Origin: an uncultured Christensenella sp.
GTDB lineage: Bacteria; Bacillota; Clostridia; Christensenellales; Borkfalkiaceae
Reading direction: 5' to 3'
Length of the DNA stretch: 44,749 bases
Assembly: GCA_910577875.1 (NCBI GenBank)
Contig: CAJTNY010000012.1
Span: 1 to 44,749, forward strand
Positions 24,027-31,729 of this stretch are shown piece by piece. Position 1 is the stretch's first letter; the number at the start of each line of letters is the position of its first letter. A program made the translations under genes and the position numbers. The notes below the pieces were generated by a model. The model saw only the letters and a program-made list of their open reading frames with translations. It was not told the origin of the DNA and made no database searches.

Positions 24027-25421
24027 GTGCCAGGTAATATGCTTGAAGAAATTGAAAGACGCCTCAAAGCGAAAACTATTCATGATTTGCGCCAGATTGC
24101 TCGCGCCGTGGGAGTCCCTCGCCCTGCGGACGGAAGAAAAGAGCGGATACTCGACTATGTTGTTCAGATTGCTGCAGGTAAAATAGACCCTGCGGAACCT
24201 GCCGTAAGAGGTGCGCATCCGAAATCGTTGGAATACGACAGACAGCTTGTTTCCGATATTTTAAGATGCCGTGAAATAAGCCTTTCGTCCGAGAGCGCTT
24301 CGGAAAATCAGCCAGCAGAGATTTTGGTGTCGAGCGGAGCTGTTTCCGACCCGCTTGATTTTACTGCTTCGGGCTTACTCGAAAAAACGGACGGTAAATG
24401 GTTTTTGCGCGTAAACGGTTGCAAACAAGACTTCATATCGGATATTTTCGTAAACGATTATTTTATAAACAGATATAGTTTAAGAGAAGGCGATTTGGTT
24501 TTCGGAAAATGCAAACGTTCATCCGCGGAAGAACTTGCAGGTCTTGCGGTTGTGTTTTCGGTGAACGGAATAGCTCCCGACTTACTTTCGAACCGTCTGA
24601 ATTTCGAAACTCTCGATCCCGTATATCCCGACGAACAACTTAAAATTGCCCGCGGCAGCGACGATTTGACAGGGAGAATCATAGACTTATTCTCGCCTTT
24701 GGGCGCGGGTCAGAGAGCCGTGATTTCGGCTTCGCGCGGTATAGGTAAGACGGCGGTTTTAAAGGATATTGCGCTTGGACTCCAAAGCAATTATCCGGAA
24801 TTGAAAACGGTAATTTTACTCGTAGACGCCCGCCCCGAGGAAGCTGCTGATTTCAGACGCGCTTTTTCGGGAACGGACGTTTTTATATCTCCTTTCGATG
24901 CGGGTGCAGCCAATCACGTTCGTACCGCCAGACTTGCACTTGAATACGCGAAACGTCAGACAGAGCAAAATAAAAAAGTTGTGTTTTTAATCGACGGTCT
25001 TACCAAACTTGCGCGCGCGTTTAACTGTTGCGGAAAACTTTCGTCGCAGTATTTGGGCAATTTTGCGCTCGAAAGCGTGAAAAAATTACTCGCTGCCGCT
25101 AAAAACAGCGAAGAGGGCGCGTCATTGACTTTGATATCTACCATGAATACGGACAGCGATGACGCTTTTGAAGAAGCTGTTTATTCGGGGCTGAAAGGTT
25201 TGTTCAATATGCGTGTTTCGCTTTCTCCGTATCTTGCCCGTATGCGCATATATCCGCCTATTGACATTGAGGAAACAGGCGCGTACGGTGATGAACGATT
25301 GTTGACGCGGAACGAAATAAGAACAGCCGTAAAACTCCGCGGAGAGAGTACCGAAAGAATATTCGAACTTTTCGGACAGACGGAAAATAACCGCGAATTA
25401 TGCGAAAAACTATTAAGGTAA
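24027..25421 (+). CDS. rho: Divergent transcription termination factor Rho
   Basis: RNA-dependent ATPase that ends transcription; 464 residues from GTG at 24027, 7 nt after AGGAGG. The N-terminal Rho-N/SAP segment is at 15-45 (IHDLRQIARAVGVPRPADGRKERILDY), an RNA-binding cold-shock region at about 110-190 (DFTASGLLEK...). The ATPase core is recognisable: P-loop SRGIGKT (236-242), DARPEEAADF (268-277), FDAGAANHVRTA (290-301), Walker B VVFLIDGLTKLARAFN (318-333) and RIYPPIDIEETG (407-418). But the canonical APPKAGKT loop, the TGGVDANAL Q-loop and PKRFFGAARN R-loop are replaced (CCGKLSSQYLGNFALES), and LSRK becomes LSPY. It is in the tyrA-obgE run. Termination activity is uncertain. Confidence 0.8.
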   Translation: MPGNMLEEIERRLKAKTIHDLRQIARAVGVPRPADGRKERILDYVVQIAAGKIDPAEPAVRGAHPKSLEYDRQLVSDILRCREISLSSESASENQPAEILVSSGAVSDPLDFTASGLLEKTDGKWFLRVNGCKQDFISDIFVNDYFINRYSLREGDLVFGKCKRSSAEELAGLAVVFSVNGIAPDLLSNRLNFETLDPVYPDEQLKIARGSDDLTGRIIDLFSPLGAGQRAVISASRGIGKTAVLKDIALGLQSNYPELKTVILLVDARPEEAADFRRAFSGTDVFISPFDAGAANHVRTARLALEYAKRQTEQNKKVVFLIDGLTKLARAFNCCGKLSSQYLGNFALESVKKLLAAAKNSEEGASLTLISTMNTDSDDAFEEAVYSGLKGLFNMRVSLSPYLARMRIYPPIDIEETGAYGDERLLTRNEIRTAVKLRGESTERIFELFGQTENNRELCEKLLR

Positions 25422-25424
25422 AAT

Positions 25425-26705
25425 ATGCCCGATAAGAATTTATTTACAGACAAAGTCAAAATTACAATAAAATCAGGCGATGGCGGGGATGGAATGAATT
25501 CGTTCAAGTCGTATAAAGGCAAGCCTGCATGCGGCCCCGACGGCGGGGACGGAGGAAACGGCGGAAACGTATACGTTGTTGCGGACGCGAGTATGAACGA
25601 CTTGCTTTCGTTCCGCTATACGAGTAAGTATTTTGCCGGCGACGGCGAGCGCGGCGGCACAAACAAATGCTTCGGCAGAGGCGGAAACGATATGCTGATA
25701 AAAGTTCCCGTCGGAACGGTCGTTAAGGACTTTGAAACGGATACCGTTATCTGCGATATGTTTTCGGAAGGTGAGAAAAAGCTTATCGCCGAGGGCGGCA
25801 GAGGCGGCAAAGGCAACGTAAGATTTACGACCGCAAGGCGTCACGCTCCGAACTTTGCGCAAAAGGGTGAAAAGACCGAATCTCACGTTCTGGTACTCGA
25901 ACTGAAAGTAATCGCCGACGTCGGTATCATAGGTTTTCCCAACGTCGGAAAATCGACGCTTCTTTCTAAAATTTCGGCTGCGCGTCCTAAGATAGCGAAC
26001 TATCATTTTACCACGCTTTCACCCAATTTGGGAGTCGTCCGTTATTACGATAACTCTTTCGTCGCGGCGGATATACCTGGTCTTATCGAGGGCGCGGCAG
26101 AAGGCGCCGGACTCGGTCACGATTTTTTAAGACATATCGAGCGCACGCGTATGCTTTTGCATGTTGTCGATATCTCGGGTTGCGAAGGCAGAGATCCGAT
26201 AGAAGATTTCAAAAAAATAAACTCCGAACTTTCCGCATACAGCAAAGTGCTTGCCAATCTTACTCAGGTAATTGCGCTTAACAAGTGCGACGTGTACGGC
26301 GCGGAGGAAAACGTAAAAGCGTTTAAAAAGAAATTTTCGCGCAAGTATAAAATATTTCCCATAACTGCGGTGAGCGGCGAGGGAACGGAAAAGCTTATAG
26401 ACGGAGTCTTTGACGTATTGCAGCAGCTCCCGCCCGTGAGAAGAATAGAAAGCGATGAAAATTTTACTTATACGAAAAGCGGAGACCTCGGTTTCGAGAT
26501 TTTTATGGACGGGGATGCATATGTGATAGTAGGAGCGCTTGTAGATATGCTTTGCAGGAACGTTGCGCTTAACGACCCCGATTCTATGGCTTATTTTCAG
26601 AAAATTCTGCGTGAGAAGGGAGTAATTTCAAAACTCCGCGAAATGGGAATAAAAGAAAAAGACACCGTAATAGTCGGTGACGTAGAATTTGATTTCGTAA
26701 ATTGA
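25425..26705 (+). CDS. obgE: Obg GTPase (ribosome biogenesis)
   Basis: Essential GTPase that acts on 50S assembly and the stringent response. The 426-residue protein has the Gly-rich Obg fold (1-160, GDGGDG, CGPDGGDGGNGGNVY, GGRGGKGNVRF), the G domain (G1 GFPNVGKST at 170-178, G3 ADIPGLIEGA, G4 LNKCD) and a C-terminal OCT domain (about 350-426). It starts 3 nt after rho and is followed by yhbY and nadD, as in many Firmicutes. Confidence 0.97.
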   Translation: MPDKNLFTDKVKITIKSGDGGDGMNSFKSYKGKPACGPDGGDGGNGGNVYVVADASMNDLLSFRYTSKYFAGDGERGGTNKCFGRGGNDMLIKVPVGTVVKDFETDTVICDMFSEGEKKLIAEGGRGGKGNVRFTTARRHAPNFAQKGEKTESHVLVLELKVIADVGIIGFPNVGKSTLLSKISAARPKIANYHFTTLSPNLGVVRYYDNSFVAADIPGLIEGAAEGAGLGHDFLRHIERTRMLLHVVDISGCEGRDPIEDFKKINSELSAYSKVLANLTQVIALNKCDVYGAEENVKAFKKKFSRKYKIFPITAVSGEGTEKLIDGVFDVLQQLPPVRRIESDENFTYTKSGDLGFEIFMDGDAYVIVGALVDMLCRNVALNDPDSMAYFQKILREKGVISKLREMGIKEKDTVIVGDVEFDFVN

Positions 26706-26725
26706 CATTTAAGAGAGGATAACGT

Positions 26726-27019
26726 ATGCTGACTTCTAAACAACGCAGCAAATTAAAAAGTCTTGCCGCAAACCTGTCTCCGATAGGTCAGGTGGGCAAG
26801 GATGGAATAGGCGAAAATATGCTTTCGGGTTTTTCTGAATGTCTCGAAAAACGCGAATTGATAAAAATAAATATACTCGAAAACGCCGACGGCGTCCCGC
26901 AGGAAATAGGTCGGGAATTAGCGGAAAAACTTTCCGCAGAGTGTGTCATAGTTATAGGCAGGAAAGCTGTTATATACCGTAAATCCAAGCGCAAAGATAT
27001 AGAACATATCGAGATATAA
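26726..27019 (+). CDS. yhbY: YhbY-type CRM-domain RNA-binding protein
   Basis: A 97-residue single CRM domain that associates with pre-50S ribosomes. Family marks are LTSKQRSKLKSLAANLSPIGQVGKDG, and the C-terminal GRKAVIYRKSK. An AGAGAGGA ribosome-binding site precedes the ATG, 20 nt after obgE. Its place beside obgE and nadD matches the Firmicute block. Confidence 0.93.
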   Translation: MLTSKQRSKLKSLAANLSPIGQVGKDGIGENMLSGFSECLEKRELIKINILENADGVPQEIGRELAEKLSAECVIVIGRKAVIYRKSKRKDIEHIEI

Positions 27020-27020
27020 A

Positions 27021-27770
27021 TCAGTTGATTACCAAGGCAACGGCGGAGAGAATAAGCATTATTCCTCCGCTTACGATATAGTACACGGGGAAAAAAGTAA
27101 GATAGCTGAGCGCTAGAAGCGCTGTTCCGGACCAGAAAAGAGGAGCGCAGATTTTTCTTGAAAATCTTGCTTTTATGCGTTTCCAAAAAGTTATTTTTTT
27201 TGCGCCTTCGTAAACATATTTTTCCGGAAGAAGTTCGCGTTCTTTGAGCAAATTGAAAACGTAATCTATTTGTTTGATTTCTATTAAAAAATTTTCCGCT
27301 AAAATCAAAGCTTCGGGCGATATTCTCGAACAGAATATTACTTTTTTTTGTTCGCTTTTGAATTTTATTGCTCTTGCCACATCGTCTTCCGAGATAGGCT
27401 GCATTTTGAAATTAAAAAAATAAACGCAGTCGTCTGTATAAATTTTACCGTTTTTTGTTTCGGCTTTGTCTTCTTCGGTAGTCAGGCACTTTTCGAAAAG
27501 GTCACAGATATACTCGTCCGAGGACAGGGAAAGATGGAGAGAAAGCAATTTTTTCTGTTTTTCGTCGCGGGATACGAGCAGTTTTTTATTCTGTTTACGG
27601 CTTATGTATAAAAAACTTAACCCTCCGAAAAGAAGAAATGCAGTTATTGCAAACACAAGAGCAATATAGACGTTTTTGGTATAGTATCTTATAGATGTAA
27701 AAAACAGTAAAAACGCGCACAGAGCCGCAAAAAACGTATCTAAAATCAGCGGTAAATTAATTTTTCTCAT
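27021..27770 (-). CDS. Membrane protein of unknown function in the obg-nadD interval
   Basis: A 249-residue protein I do not recognise. It has two membrane helices at the start (about 8-25 and 28-55), a soluble charged middle (about 60-195, with LSSDEYICDLFEKCL and DVARAIKFKSEQKKVIFCS) and two helices at the end (about 208-249). The middle resembles the small restriction-endonuclease-like or DHH-type soluble domains only vaguely, so no function is assigned. It is convergent with yhbY (1-nt gap) and divergent from nadD, so it is inserted against the strand of an otherwise conserved block. No clear ribosome-binding site precedes the ATG. Confidence 0.7.
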   Translation of the reverse strand: MRKINLPLILDTFFAALCAFLLFFTSIRYYTKNVYIALVFAITAFLLFGGLSFLYISRKQNKKLLVSRDEKQKKLLSLHLSLSSDEYICDLFEKCLTTEEDKAETKNGKIYTDDCVYFFNFKMQPISEDDVARAIKFKSEQKKVIFCSRISPEALILAENFLIEIKQIDYVFNLLKERELLPEKYVYEGAKKITFWKRIKARFSRKICAPLFWSGTALLALSYLTFFPVYYIVSGGIMLILSAVALVIN

Positions 27771-27809
27771 AGCTGATTTATTGACTTTTATTATAAATAT
27801 TATTCATAT

Positions 27810-28946
27810 ATGAAAATTGCAATTTTCGGTGGGTCGTTCAATCCCGTTCACAGAGAACATGTAAATATTTTAAAAGCCGCCGCAAGCGGTTTGTCGCTCG
27901 GCAAAGCGATAGTTATGCCTTCGCATTTGACGCCCGAAAAAACAGGCAGACTTTCGGTTCGGGCTGAGGACAGGCTGAATATGTGCCGCATCTCGTTCGG
28001 AAACTTAAAGTTTGCCGAAATTTCCGATTTTGAACTTATGCGGGGCGGTGTCAGTTATTCGTACATTACCTGCCGTGAATTTAAAGACAGGTATCCGGAC
28101 GACGAACTTTATTTTATAATCGGCGCGGATATGCTCGAAAATTTTCATTTGTGGAAATATCCCGAAGAAATTTTAAAATGCGCAAAACTTGCCGTTTGCG
28201 CAAGAGAAAACGCATCGGAATTAGAAGAAAGCATTATTGCTTTTAAAGAACGTTTTCATAAAGACGTAGTTAAATTCGGATATACGGGAGCTGATGTGAG
28301 TTCTACTGAAATCCGCGTGCTTGCCGCGCTCGGAGAAGAAACTGATGAATACCTTTTACCCGAAACGGCAAACTATATTAAACAGCATTCGCTCTATAAA
28401 ATCAAAGAAATCGAAGGAGTGAAGACATTTCTTACTCGGGAACGCTGGGCGCATACCGTCAGAGTAGCTCTTAAGGCGGCTGAATATTGTCCGCGTTTCG
28501 GAATATCCGAGTATAAAGCGGTTGTCGCGTCGGCACTTCACGACTGTGCGAAATATCTTAAATCCGACAGTCCCTGTCTTGAAGGTTTCGTATGTCCCGA
28601 CGATGTTCCGGGACCCGTAGTTCACCAGTTTGCGGGAGCTTACGTTGCAGAGCACACTTTCGGAATAAAAGACGCGGAAATACTTGATGCGATAAGATAC
28701 CATACAAGCGGAAAACAAGATATGTCTCCGCTCGGCAAACTGCTGTATCTTAGCGATTTGCTCGAACATGGCAGGAACTTCGAAGGCATAAAAAAACTGC
28801 GCGAACTATTTTCGCTCAGTCTTGACGATGCGCTAACGGTTGCTTTGGAGCGTCAGTTAAACTATTTAAAAAGCACGGGCAGACCGATTTATCGGCTTAC
28901 CGAGCGCGCATATCAATATTTAAAGGAAAACAAAAATGAACAGTAA
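27810..28946 (+). CDS. nadD: Fused NadD (nicotinate-nucleotide adenylyltransferase) and YqeK HD hydrolase
   Basis: A 378-residue bifunctional protein. Residues 1 to about 195 are NadD, which makes deamido-NAD from NaMN and ATP: nucleotidyltransferase loop FGGSFNPVHREH (6-17), IIGADMLENFHLWK and the SSTEIR motif. Residues about 205-378 are YqeK, a symmetric Ap4A hydrolase of the HD superfamily: RERWAHTVRVA, ALHDCAKYL (HD pair), VVHQFAGAYVAE and AIRYHTSGKQDMSPLGKLLYLSDLLEHGR. The two are usually adjacent separate genes in Firmicutes; here there is no stop between them. No ribosome-binding site precedes the ATG; TTGACT at 27781 may be a -35 box. rsfS overlaps the 3' end by 11 nt. Confidence 0.92.
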   Translation: MKIAIFGGSFNPVHREHVNILKAAASGLSLGKAIVMPSHLTPEKTGRLSVRAEDRLNMCRISFGNLKFAEISDFELMRGGVSYSYITCREFKDRYPDDELYFIIGADMLENFHLWKYPEEILKCAKLAVCARENASELEESIIAFKERFHKDVVKFGYTGADVSSTEIRVLAALGEETDEYLLPETANYIKQHSLYKIKEIEGVKTFLTRERWAHTVRVALKAAEYCPRFGISEYKAVVASALHDCAKYLKSDSPCLEGFVCPDDVPGPVVHQFAGAYVAEHTFGIKDAEILDAIRYHTSGKQDMSPLGKLLYLSDLLEHGRNFEGIKKLRELFSLSLDDALTVALERQLNYLKSTGRPIYRLTERAYQYLKENKNEQ

Positions 28947-29286
28947 AGAAAAAACCAATTTAATTTGCAAACTTTTATCCGACAGAAAAGCCGTAGGCAT
29001 AGTTTATATCGACGTCGAAAGCAAAACGAGCTTATGCGATTATTTTATTATTGCAGGCGGCAGGTCGAAAACACAGGTTAAATCGCTTGCCGAAAATTTG
29101 GAGGAAAAACTGAAAAAGGAGTACGCAATCGTTCCGCGCCGCGTCGAAGGTGTGCAGAGCGGGAGATGGGCTGTGCTTGACTATGAAGACGTAATCGTAC
29201 ATTTATTCGGTGACGAAGAACGCGATTTTTATCGTCTTGAACGACTTTGGGAAGACGGCGAAAACCTCACTCGTTACGAGGGCTGA
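28936..29286 (+). CDS. rsfS: Ribosomal silencing factor RsfS
   Basis: Binds uL14 on the 50S subunit and blocks subunit joining under nutrient limitation. The 116-residue protein has the family blocks IVYIDVESKTSLCDYFIIAGGRSKTQV, EGVQSGRWAVLDYEDVIVHLF and RDFYRLERLW. It overlaps the nadD-yqeK fusion by 11 nt, and its ribosome-binding site (AAAGGA) is inside that gene, so the two are coupled. Confidence 0.96.
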   Translation: MNSKEKTNLICKLLSDRKAVGIVYIDVESKTSLCDYFIIAGGRSKTQVKSLAENLEEKLKKEYAIVPRRVEGVQSGRWAVLDYEDVIVHLFGDEERDFYRLERLWEDGENLTRYEG

Positions 29287-29289
29287 CGG

Positions 29290-29535
29290 TCATTTTTTAA
29301 ATTCAATCTCTTGCGGAGCGGAATAAGTTGATTTTCTGCTCCGTTTTTTTTCTACAATATAGTAGACGGGCTGAGGCTCGGGTTTTTTCTCTGGCTTCGG
29401 AGCAGGCTTTTCGGTTTTCGGCGGTTCCGGCTTCTTTTTAAGAGTGATTAATCCTATGTACGCAAGTTTTATCAGATGAACGAGAATAAAACAGATTGCG
29501 AAAGTTAAAAACAAATATAAAATACCTATGAACAT
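29290..29535 (-). CDS. Small membrane protein with proline-rich tail
   Basis: An 81-residue protein of unknown role. One or two hydrophobic segments cover residues 2-33 (IGILYLFLTFAICFILVHLIKLAYIGLITL), followed by a Pro/Lys/Glu-rich stretch (KKKPEPPKTEKPAPKPEKKPEPQP) and a short basic end. No ribosome-binding site is present; TATAAT on minus (29547-29542) ends 6 nt before the ATG, so the mRNA may be leaderless, although no good -35 box is visible. The proline-rich region is likely cytoplasmic and flexible. Confidence 0.65.
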   Translation of the reverse strand: MFIGILYLFLTFAICFILVHLIKLAYIGLITLKKKPEPPKTEKPAPKPEKKPEPQPVYYIVEKKRSRKSTYSAPQEIEFKK

Positions 29536-29609
29536 AAGTCCATTATAGCGGACGCGCGAATATGAAATTTGCGGAAATAAAAAAAATTTTAGGTAAAAAG
29601 GTAAAAATT

Positions 29610-30332
29610 ATGACAGAAACAGAACAGATGAATGAAAACGAAAGACAGCAATTTACTGAATTCAAAAGAAAACTCGGTTTGCAGGCGGCACAGGCTCAGG
29701 TCGGAAAGATCGAATACAATCTTTCCGACGCGTCTGTTGACAGAGGCGCTTTACGTAAAGCTTGTCAGGATGCCAACGCTATTAATATAGGTGCGGTATG
29801 CGTTCTGCCCGATATGGTCAAGGCGGGGAAATTTTACCTCGGCAGAGAATCAAAGATTTCAGTGATAGCGGTTATATCTTATCCTCACGGCGGAGACGTA
29901 ACCAAGGTAAAAGCGGCGGCGGTTAAGAACGCAGTCAAAGACGGCGCAGACGAAGTGGAAGTGACGGTGCCTATTGCTTATATAAAAGAAAAAGCATGGA
30001 GCTATGTCAAACGCGAATTCAAAAAGATTAAGAGTGCGGCGAAAAAGAGCGCCGTCAGAATAAATATAGAAAGCGCGCTGATTTGTCCCGAAGAAGTATC
30101 CAAAGTATGCGTTATTGCTACGGACTGCGGAATTACTTCGATTAAAACTTCGTCCGATTCCGAAAGTATTTCGCGTATTCATACGGCCGTCAAAGATAAA
30201 TGCACGATTAAGGCGGACGGAATAAACAGCGTTTCCGATATGATAACGGCGGTTAGTATGGGTGCGGGAGTAATAGGCAGTAAAAACGCATTGGAACTAG
30301 CGCGACTTGTATTGCAGAATTACGAGTATTAA
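29610..30332 (+). CDS. DeoC-like aldolase-fold protein, catalytic Asp replaced
   Basis: A TIM-barrel protein of the deoxyribose-phosphate aldolase family, 240 residues from the ATG at 29610 (AAAAGG 8 nt upstream). The frame also has an ATG at 29562 without a ribosome-binding site. Family blocks are NIGAVCVLPDMV, VIAVISYPHG, KNAVKDGADEVEV, IKTSS and TIKADG. The Schiff-base Lys of IKTS and the second Lys of IKA are kept, but the Asp of GADEVDxV is Glu and the NIGAL motif after it is lost. True deoC would degrade deoxyribose 5-phosphate; this may act on another aldehyde or be non-catalytic. It lies opposite the helicase gene. Confidence 0.75.
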   Translation: MTETEQMNENERQQFTEFKRKLGLQAAQAQVGKIEYNLSDASVDRGALRKACQDANAINIGAVCVLPDMVKAGKFYLGRESKISVIAVISYPHGGDVTKVKAAAVKNAVKDGADEVEVTVPIAYIKEKAWSYVKREFKKIKSAAKKSAVRINIESALICPEEVSKVCVIATDCGITSIKTSSDSESISRIHTAVKDKCTIKADGINSVSDMITAVSMGAGVIGSKNALELARLVLQNYEY

Positions 30333-30335
30333 AAA

Positions 30336-30362
30336 CGGTCCGCGCTTTTTTTGCGCAGACCG
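30336..30362 (-). terminator. Terminator between the DeoC-like gene and the helicase gene
   Basis: Stem CGGTC-c-GCGC / GCGC-a-GACCG with one mismatch and a T-rich loop, 6 nt past the helicase stop on minus, followed on minus by TTTTT. It follows the plus-strand stop by 3 nt too. Confidence 0.75.
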
Positions 30363-30367
30363 AAAGC

Positions 30368-31582
30368 CTATCTTAAAATTACAAGTTTCTTTTTCGCACG
30401 GGTTACAGCAGTATATAACCAGCGGTTTTTATCTTCTTTAAAAGCATAGCTCTCGTCGAACACGACGACGTTGTCGAATTCGCTTCCCTGCGCTTTGTGA
30501 CAGGAAATGCAGTAACCGAATTCAAACCTGTTCAGTGTGAAAGCGCCGGTCGCTTCACCTTCGTCGTTGAACTTTTCGAAATAATCGCCGTGTTTATAGA
30601 AATAATTGCCTTCCGTAAATATGCCCGAGTCGAAAGGTATTGCCTCCGGGCAGAAATCTTCGAGGAAATCGGGTTTAAACTGCATAAACCCTATTCCGGA
30701 CGAGCCGTCGTAAAACGGGTCGTAGGCGGTGCCGATTATACCGTTTACAAGATTGAATCTGTATTCCCCGTCAATGAATTGTTCCCAGTTATTCAAAGTA
30801 CAGATAAGTTTATCGCCGCTTTGAGGCAAAGCGCCAAAACCGCGGAAAACGCGGATTTCATCGTTGATTAGTTTGCGGGTTTTGTTTATCCCGCAGATAA
30901 TCTGGTCTGCTTTAAGCAGGTAATTTTTTCTCCGTTCTCCGACGAAAAGTCTTTTGCCCAGCACTGACGCGCTGTCGACGTATCTTCCGTATGGAATATA
31001 TTTACCTTCGCGCGCAAGTTCGGAAAGCCGAATAATCGGATTGTCGAGCTGCTGCCGTACTATTTCCCTCAAAGTATAATCTGGAGTTTTAAGGTAAGTA
31101 TTTATGCCTTCGACAGGGGGTAACTGCGCATTGTCTCCGCAAAGAAGAAGTTTGACGCCGAATTCCGTCAAATCGCCGAGAACGGAATCCGAAACCATCG
31201 AAGCTTCGTCGAGCACTATAAGTTTTATGCTTTTATCAATGCTTTCCCTGCGCTTGAACGACAGTTTTTCGATTTTTACTTTTTTCCCGTTGAGTTCGAT
31301 TTCCTGTTCTTCGGCGATAGACTGGTAAATCAGTCTGTGTAAAGTCATTGCGGGAACGCCTTTTCTAATCAGTACCGTGGCTGCTTTACCCGTAGGAGTA
31401 ACGAAGGCTGTCGATTCGTCGGGAATAAGTTGGAGCGTATCGCACACGGTATGTTGAAGAAGGGTGCTTTTGCCCGTGCCCGCAAATCCCGCAAGCACGA
31501 ATACCTGCTTGGAAGAATGCAGAAACCAATCTTCAATTAATTTATCGGCTTTTATCTGGTCGGCAGTCAATTCGCGGTTCAT
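30368..31582 (-). CDS. RecD2/Dda-like SF1B DNA helicase
   Basis: ATP-dependent 5'-3' DNA helicase, 404 residues. Motif I is GFAGTGKST (about 32-40), motif Ia TPTGKAA, motif II IVLDEASMV, motif III LCGDNAQLPP, and motifs V-VI ISCHKAQGSEFDNVVVFDE and YTAVTRAKKKLVI in a UvrD_C_2 domain. The compact size and lack of the RecD2 N-terminal extension make it more like phage Dda or the short chromosomal ATP-dependent exonuclease-like helicases. It is monocistronic and flanked by pgi, so no operon context gives its role; repair or fork restart is likely. Confidence 0.88.
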   Translation of the reverse strand: MNRELTADQIKADKLIEDWFLHSSKQVFVLAGFAGTGKSTLLQHTVCDTLQLIPDESTAFVTPTGKAATVLIRKGVPAMTLHRLIYQSIAEEQEIELNGKKVKIEKLSFKRRESIDKSIKLIVLDEASMVSDSVLGDLTEFGVKLLLCGDNAQLPPVEGINTYLKTPDYTLREIVRQQLDNPIIRLSELAREGKYIPYGRYVDSASVLGKRLFVGERRKNYLLKADQIICGINKTRKLINDEIRVFRGFGALPQSGDKLICTLNNWEQFIDGEYRFNLVNGIIGTAYDPFYDGSSGIGFMQFKPDFLEDFCPEAIPFDSGIFTEGNYFYKHGDYFEKFNDEGEATGAFTLNRFEFGYCISCHKAQGSEFDNVVVFDESYAFKEDKNRWLYTAVTRAKKKLVILR

Positions 31583-31671
31583 ATAAAAATTATATCATAT
31601 AAACATACGTTTTAGCAAATAATCGCCGCGCTTAATTTGTAAGTTTATGTAAAATTTAGTTAAATGATTTG

Positions 31672-31701
31672 TTGACTTATAAGAAATAATTGATATATAA
31701 T
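31672..31701 (+). promoter_or_regulatory. Promoter of pgi
   Basis: TTGACT (31672-31677), 18-nt spacer, TATAAT (31696-31701); the leader is about 22 nt with GGAGGAG before the ATG at 31730. Confidence 0.75.
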
Positions 31702-31729
31702 AGTAGCGTTAAAATTTATGGAGGAGATT

